Source: Bifidobacterium sp. ESL0728
GTDB taxonomy: Bacteria > Actinomycetota > Actinomycetes > Actinomycetales > Bifidobacteriaceae
Reading direction: 5' to 3'
Assembly: GCF_029392015.1 (NCBI RefSeq)
Contig: NZ_CP113925.1
Coordinates: 992,001 to 1,056,000, forward strand
DNA length: 64,000 bases
Translations under genes and position numbers: made by a program
In this document: positions 61,198-64,000 of the stretch, in pieces
Layout: every line of letters begins with the position of its first letter
Position numbering within the stretch: the stretch's first letter is position 1
Notes under the pieces: model-generated
The model's database searches: none
What the model was told of the DNA's origin: nothing
The model's input: the letters and a program-made list of their open reading frames with translations, nothing else

Positions 61198-62612
61198 GCT
61201 TCATCCTTGCCGTATTTGCCCACGAGCGCCTTGGTTTCGGCGTCGCTGATGGGGTAGCCGAGGGTTTCGAGGGTCTGGTAGTAGGGGGCGATGATGTCCT
61301 TGCGGCGGTCCTTGTCGTCCCATGCCTCCCAGTCGATGAGGCTTTCGGCGCGGGCGCAGAGCAGATGGAGGAGCCCGAGTTGTGGGTTCTTCTCCTGTTC
61401 CTGGCGCATGGCCTGCCAGTTGTCGGGTTCGATGAGGTGCCAAATGCCGGCCTTGCTGTCCTTCTTGGGGTGGGGGAGGATGTTGCCGGCGATCCGATTC
61501 CATGCCTCCACCGAGAGGTCGTCGATGTTGATGTCGCCGTGTCGGCTGTAGTTGTAGGAGCTGGTGCCCATCAGGTCGGCGAGCGCCAGGGCGGTGACCG
61601 CGTCCGTGATTTTCGGCTTGGTGAGGGTGTGGAGGTTGGTGTGGAGCCATTCCTCGCGCAGCTCGCGGCTGGTCGAGTCAAGGTCCTTGATTGGCTGAAG
61701 TCTGATGTGTTCCTTGGCCTTGCGCTTTTTCTCCTCTTCCTTTTGCTTTTCTTCTTCGGAATCGTCTTGATGCTCGTACACCCAGTATTTGTCCACGCCG
61801 GTCGATTCGTGCTCCACCAGGAGCATCGGGTGGGGGTCGCCATGAAGATTGAGCCACCCCTCCCACTGGTATTTGAAGGTCTCGCTCTTCTTCGCGCAGA
61901 TTAGATCGGGGTACCGGTAGCCCTTGCGATTGTCGTAGGCTTTGCCCTCCAGCTCCGACACCTCCAGCTTGAGGTTTTCGACGGCGAGACGGGCGGCCGC
62001 GCTCCACTTGCGCTCCATACGGCGTTCCCGCAGCCGTTGGAGCCTGTAGCCCCAATTGTCCGTTCCCGCCGTCTCGGCAAGCTCCGCCTGTGTCTCCGGA
62101 TCGTCGTCGAACTCCGCAAGCGCCTCCAGATCGGAGACCGATAGTTGCGCGAAATCCTTCGACTTGGATCTCACAGTCTCGGGGATCGCGGCCATCTTCA
62201 GGCGCAAGCGCACGTATTTCGCGCTGCGTCCCGTTTTCTTGGCTATCTTGGGGGCAGTGTCGCCGAGGTCGAGCAGCCCCTGGTAGGCGTCGGCCTCCTC
62301 GATTGCGCTGAGGTTCCTGCGCTGGCAATTCTCGACGATCATCAATTCCAATTGCTGCTTGTCATCCAGGCTGTCGATGATGCACGGCACTGTCTCCAGT
62401 CCCGCGAGCCTAGCGGCCGCAAGCCTGCGATGCCCCCAGATGACACGGTATCCATCACCATCGGGATTCTCCACCACAAGCAGGTTCTGTTTTATCCCTT
62501 GGGCTTTGATGCTGTCGGCCAGCTCACTCACGTCGCCGACATCCTTGCGTGGGTTGCCGGGATGCGGGTGCAGATCGCTCACTTTGATCATCTGGATGTT
62601 GTTGTCACTCAT
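61194..62612 (-). CDS. ParB/Spo0J-family protein
   Basis: 472 residues. The N-terminal ParB domain is IKVSDLHPHPGNPRKDVGDVSELADSIKAQGIKQNLLVV ... VIWGHRRLAAARLAG, then an HTH (LLDLGDTAPKIAKKTGRSAKYVRLRLKMA). The C-terminal half has a charged coiled-coil stretch (EEEKQKEEEKKRKAKEHI) and helical parts. No ParA gene is near, so a role in plasmid-like partition is unlikely; phage ParB-like proteins may act in replication or as regulators. Confidence 0.85.
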   Translation of the reverse strand: MSDNNIQMIKVSDLHPHPGNPRKDVGDVSELADSIKAQGIKQNLLVVENPDGDGYRVIWGHRRLAAARLAGLETVPCIIDSLDDKQQLELMIVENCQRRNLSAIEEADAYQGLLDLGDTAPKIAKKTGRSAKYVRLRLKMAAIPETVRSKSKDFAQLSVSDLEALAEFDDDPETQAELAETAGTDNWGYRLQRLRERRMERKWSAAARLAVENLKLEVSELEGKAYDNRKGYRYPDLICAKKSETFKYQWEGWLNLHGDPHPMLLVEHESTGVDKYWVYEHQDDSEEEKQKEEEKKRKAKEHIRLQPIKDLDSTSRELREEWLHTNLHTLTKPKITDAVTALALADLMGTSSYNYSRHGDINIDDLSVEAWNRIAGNILPHPKKDSKAGIWHLIEPDNWQAMRQEQEKNPQLGLLHLLCARAESLIDWEAWDDKDRRKDIIAPYYQTLETLGYPISDAETKALVGKYGKDEA

Positions 62613-62920
62613 GATTGCTCCTCCTCGACCAGCCGTCCGACAGAATCCAGACGGCCACCCAAAAACGCCATATCACCGGCCTCATGCCTTCCGGACGCGC
62701 GAAGCGCCTGGGCCAGCAGCTCCGCGGCCACTGCAGCCGTCCGCCCGGCGTTCCCTTTGGTCACTATGGGGTCGAGTTCCACCGGTGCCAGCAGTTTCCC
62801 GTCCTCCAAGGTTTTGGGCAGGCTGATGGAGCCCAAAGGTCTCTCGCCCCACGGGGTCGTCACCGAGAGCACGAACCGCAGCCCCTCGGGAATATGATCT
62901 TTATCGTTGTTATCGGTCAT
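62609..62920 (-). CDS. Phage early protein, function unknown
   Basis: 103 residues (IPEGLRFVLSVTTPWGERPLGSISLPKTLEDGKLLAPVELDPIVTKGNAGRTAAVAAELLAQALRASGRHE). AAAAGGAGATC precedes the ATG. Overlaps the parB-like gene by four bases. Confidence 0.62.
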   Translation of the reverse strand: MTDNNDKDHIPEGLRFVLSVTTPWGERPLGSISLPKTLEDGKLLAPVELDPIVTKGNAGRTAAVAAELLAQALRASGRHEAGDMAFLGGRLDSVGRLVEEEQS

Positions 62921-62935
62921 CTTGATCTCCTTTTT

Positions 62936-63007
62936 TTATTTCCTCCCGCCGAGCCACCCGACGAATACCGTCAGGGCGATCAGCAGGGCGAGGATAAGAT
63001 TGCTCAT
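62936..63007 (-). CDS. 23-residue single-pass membrane peptide
   Basis: MSNLILALLIALTVFVGWLGG then RK: one membrane helix with a basic end. It begins seven bases after the SSB stop codon in a run of A, with GGAG about a dozen bases upstream. Too short for a family call. Small membrane peptides are common in phage early regions. Confidence 0.5.
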   Translation of the reverse strand: MSNLILALLIALTVFVGWLGGRK

Positions 63008-63013
63008 TTTTTT

Positions 63014-63565
63014 TCAGAACTCCGGCTGGCCGGAATCGACGTTGCCGAACTCGGCGTCCGCCTCCGCGTCGGCCGCGCGTTGGGTGAACGGGTCAGTGCC
63101 CAAAGCCGGCTGCTGGCCGGCGTTCTGCCGTGCCGGCTGGCTGTTGGCGGGGAATGGCTTGCGGTTGGGGTCGCCATACGTGCCGTTGAACCCGTGTCTC
63201 TGCGTGATCCGGTGCACCTGGGCGGTGGCATAACGCAAAGACGGGCCGATCTCGTCGACCGTCAGCTCCACCACCGTGCGGTTGCTCCCGTCGTTGGCCG
63301 TGTACGAGCGCTGTCCGAGCGTGCCGCGCACAATCACCCGCATGCCCTTCGCCAGGCTTGACGCGCAATGCGACGCCATGTCACGCCAGGCCGAGCAGCG
63401 CATGAACAGCGCCGGCCCGTCCTCCCAACCTTTCGTCTCACGGTTGAACGTCCTCGGCGTCGAAGCGACCGTGAAGTTCGCCACGGGTGTCCCGCCGCCG
63501 GTCGTCCTCAATTCGGGGTCAGCCGTAAGGTTACCGATGATCGTCAGCATCGTTTCACCTGCCAT
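63014..63565 (-). CDS. ssb: Single-stranded DNA-binding protein
   Basis: 183 residues from MAGETMLTIIGNLTADPELRTTGGGTPVANFTVASTPR, the SSB OB-fold start, with FMRCSAWRDMASHCASSLAKGMRVIVRGTLGQRSY and VVELTVDEIGPSLRYA. The C-terminal tail is Gln/Pro-rich and ends in GQPEF instead of the usual DDDIPF. GGGAGGCG precedes the ATG. Overlaps the next gene. Confidence 0.92.
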   Translation of the reverse strand: MAGETMLTIIGNLTADPELRTTGGGTPVANFTVASTPRTFNRETKGWEDGPALFMRCSAWRDMASHCASSLAKGMRVIVRGTLGQRSYTANDGSNRTVVELTVDEIGPSLRYATAQVHRITQRHGFNGTYGDPNRKPFPANSQPARQNAGQQPALGTDPFTQRAADAEADAEFGNVDSGQPEF

Positions 63566-64000
63566 CGGGCTCGCCTCCCACATAGCGTGCGAGTACGGAG
63601 TATTTGCCGTCACGGCGTATGTACCTCGCCTCGAAACTGCCCTTGGGCGCGAAGCTGTGCAGATGTCCCGTGCGGATCCGCGTAGCCAGGTCACGCGCAC
63701 GCTCGCGCGCAAGACCCGACTCCACCATCGCGACCCTGCCCCGGTGGTCGGTCAGCGCCTCCGCAACCGACCACCACCTGCCGCGCTTTGGCTCGCACTC
63801 GACCGCGCCTTCAGGCCAGTCGTCGCCGACCCATTCCAAGCCATCGGCATCGGCCTCCTTCGGTTTCGGTGCCTGCACTGTTGCCTCGGCAGGCTTCACG
63901 AGTTTCGGCGTGCCCTTTGTGTCGGCCGGCTTGTCCTGTACAGGTTGCGGGGGGACGGTTCCGGCCGACTTGTCCTGTTTCGTGGGAATCTCTCCGGGTA
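63555..64000 (-). CDS. Phage early protein, 5' end off window
   Basis: The frame is open from the window edge to the stop at 63555, at least 148 residues. The N-terminal visible part is Pro/Lys-rich (VQDKPADTKGTPKLVKPAEATVQAPKPKEADADG); the C-terminal 90 residues (RWWSVAEALTDHRGRVAMVESGLARERARDLATRIRTGHLHSF) form a small alpha/beta domain. In this position before ssb, a recombination protein gene often occurs; the visible part does not prove it. Confidence 0.6.
   Translation of the reverse strand, partial: PGEIPTKQDKSAGTVPPQPVQDKPADTKGTPKLVKPAEATVQAPKPKEADADGLEWVGDDWPEGAVECEPKRGRWWSVAEALTDHRGRVAMVESGLARERARDLATRIRTGHLHSFAPKGSFEARYIRRDGKYSVLARYVGGEPDGR

Larger units (their letters stand above)
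30990..64000. mobile_element. Siphovirus-type prophage (incomplete, runs off window)
   Basis: From a tRNA 3' fragment to the window edge, gene content and order are those of a lambdoid-style siphophage read from right to left: SSB, replication, terminase, portal, protease, capsid, connectors, tail, baseplate, endolysin, holin. All genes are on the minus strand except one cargo gene at 52.5 kb. Integrase, repressor and the second attachment site are not in the window and should lie to the right. Structural genes are mostly intact, so the phage may be inducible. Confidence 0.95.

Overview
The window looks like a chromosome segment of a Bifidobacterium-type actinobacterium carrying a large, incomplete prophage. 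This rests on high-GC coding sequence, a bacterial serpin, a gluconate branch, the conserved actinobacterial run eno - ftsB/divIC - DUF501 - ppx/gppA, a UPF0182 membrane protein and an HspR-type operator before hsp20. Species is not assigned.

Bases 1-30979 are chromosome. In order: a lysine permease (minus strand, cut by the window edge) behind a lysine riboswitch; a membrane-anchored serpin; ychF; an AT-richer accessory stretch at 4.8-8.2 kb (DUF2442 protein, GIY-YIG protein, HipB/HipA pair); small metabolic and stress genes (NAD(P)-binding protein, zinc ribbon, DUF488, NTF2-like, hsp20, histidine phosphatase); an NCS2 uracil-type permease; gluconokinase and a short 6-phosphogluconate dehydrogenase; BrnQ; UPF0182; a GNAT acetyltransferase; pth-mfd; and eno-ftsB-DUF501-ppx. 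Between these genes lie several hairpin terminators, a 180-bp fold-back element, a threefold 61-bp tandem repeat and candidate operators.

Bases 30990-64000 are a siphovirus-type prophage integrated at a tRNA 3' end. A tRNA 3' fragment with short direct repeats marks one attachment end. The intact tRNA, integrase and repressor should lie beyond base 64000. Almost every phage gene is on the minus strand. Read from 64000 downward they are: early/replication genes (SSB, ParB-like protein, a HTH replication protein with iteron-like repeats inside it, HNH protein, DEDD exonuclease, zinc-finger proteins, a PD-(D/E)XK-like protein next to an AAA+ ATPase, and many small genes joined by ATGA overlaps); a plus-strand, AT-rich membrane-protein cargo gene; packaging (HNH, TerS, TerL); head (portal-MuF fusion, P-loop/prohead-protease fusion, HK97 capsid); connectors; tail (tube, frameshifted chaperones, tape measure, Dit, Tal, BppU-like); host-contact accessory genes; and lysis (small membrane proteins, endolysin, r1t-type holin).

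The most unusual feature is a set of three tandem small genes behind the baseplate gene that share an N-terminal SRxQVSKG-type leader. In two of them the leader is followed at once by a poly-C tract (13 and 8 C on the coding strand) that puts the rest of the gene out of frame in this copy. This is what a slipped-strand, phase-variable host-recognition locus in a phage would look like. A homopolymer sequencing error is the main alternative.
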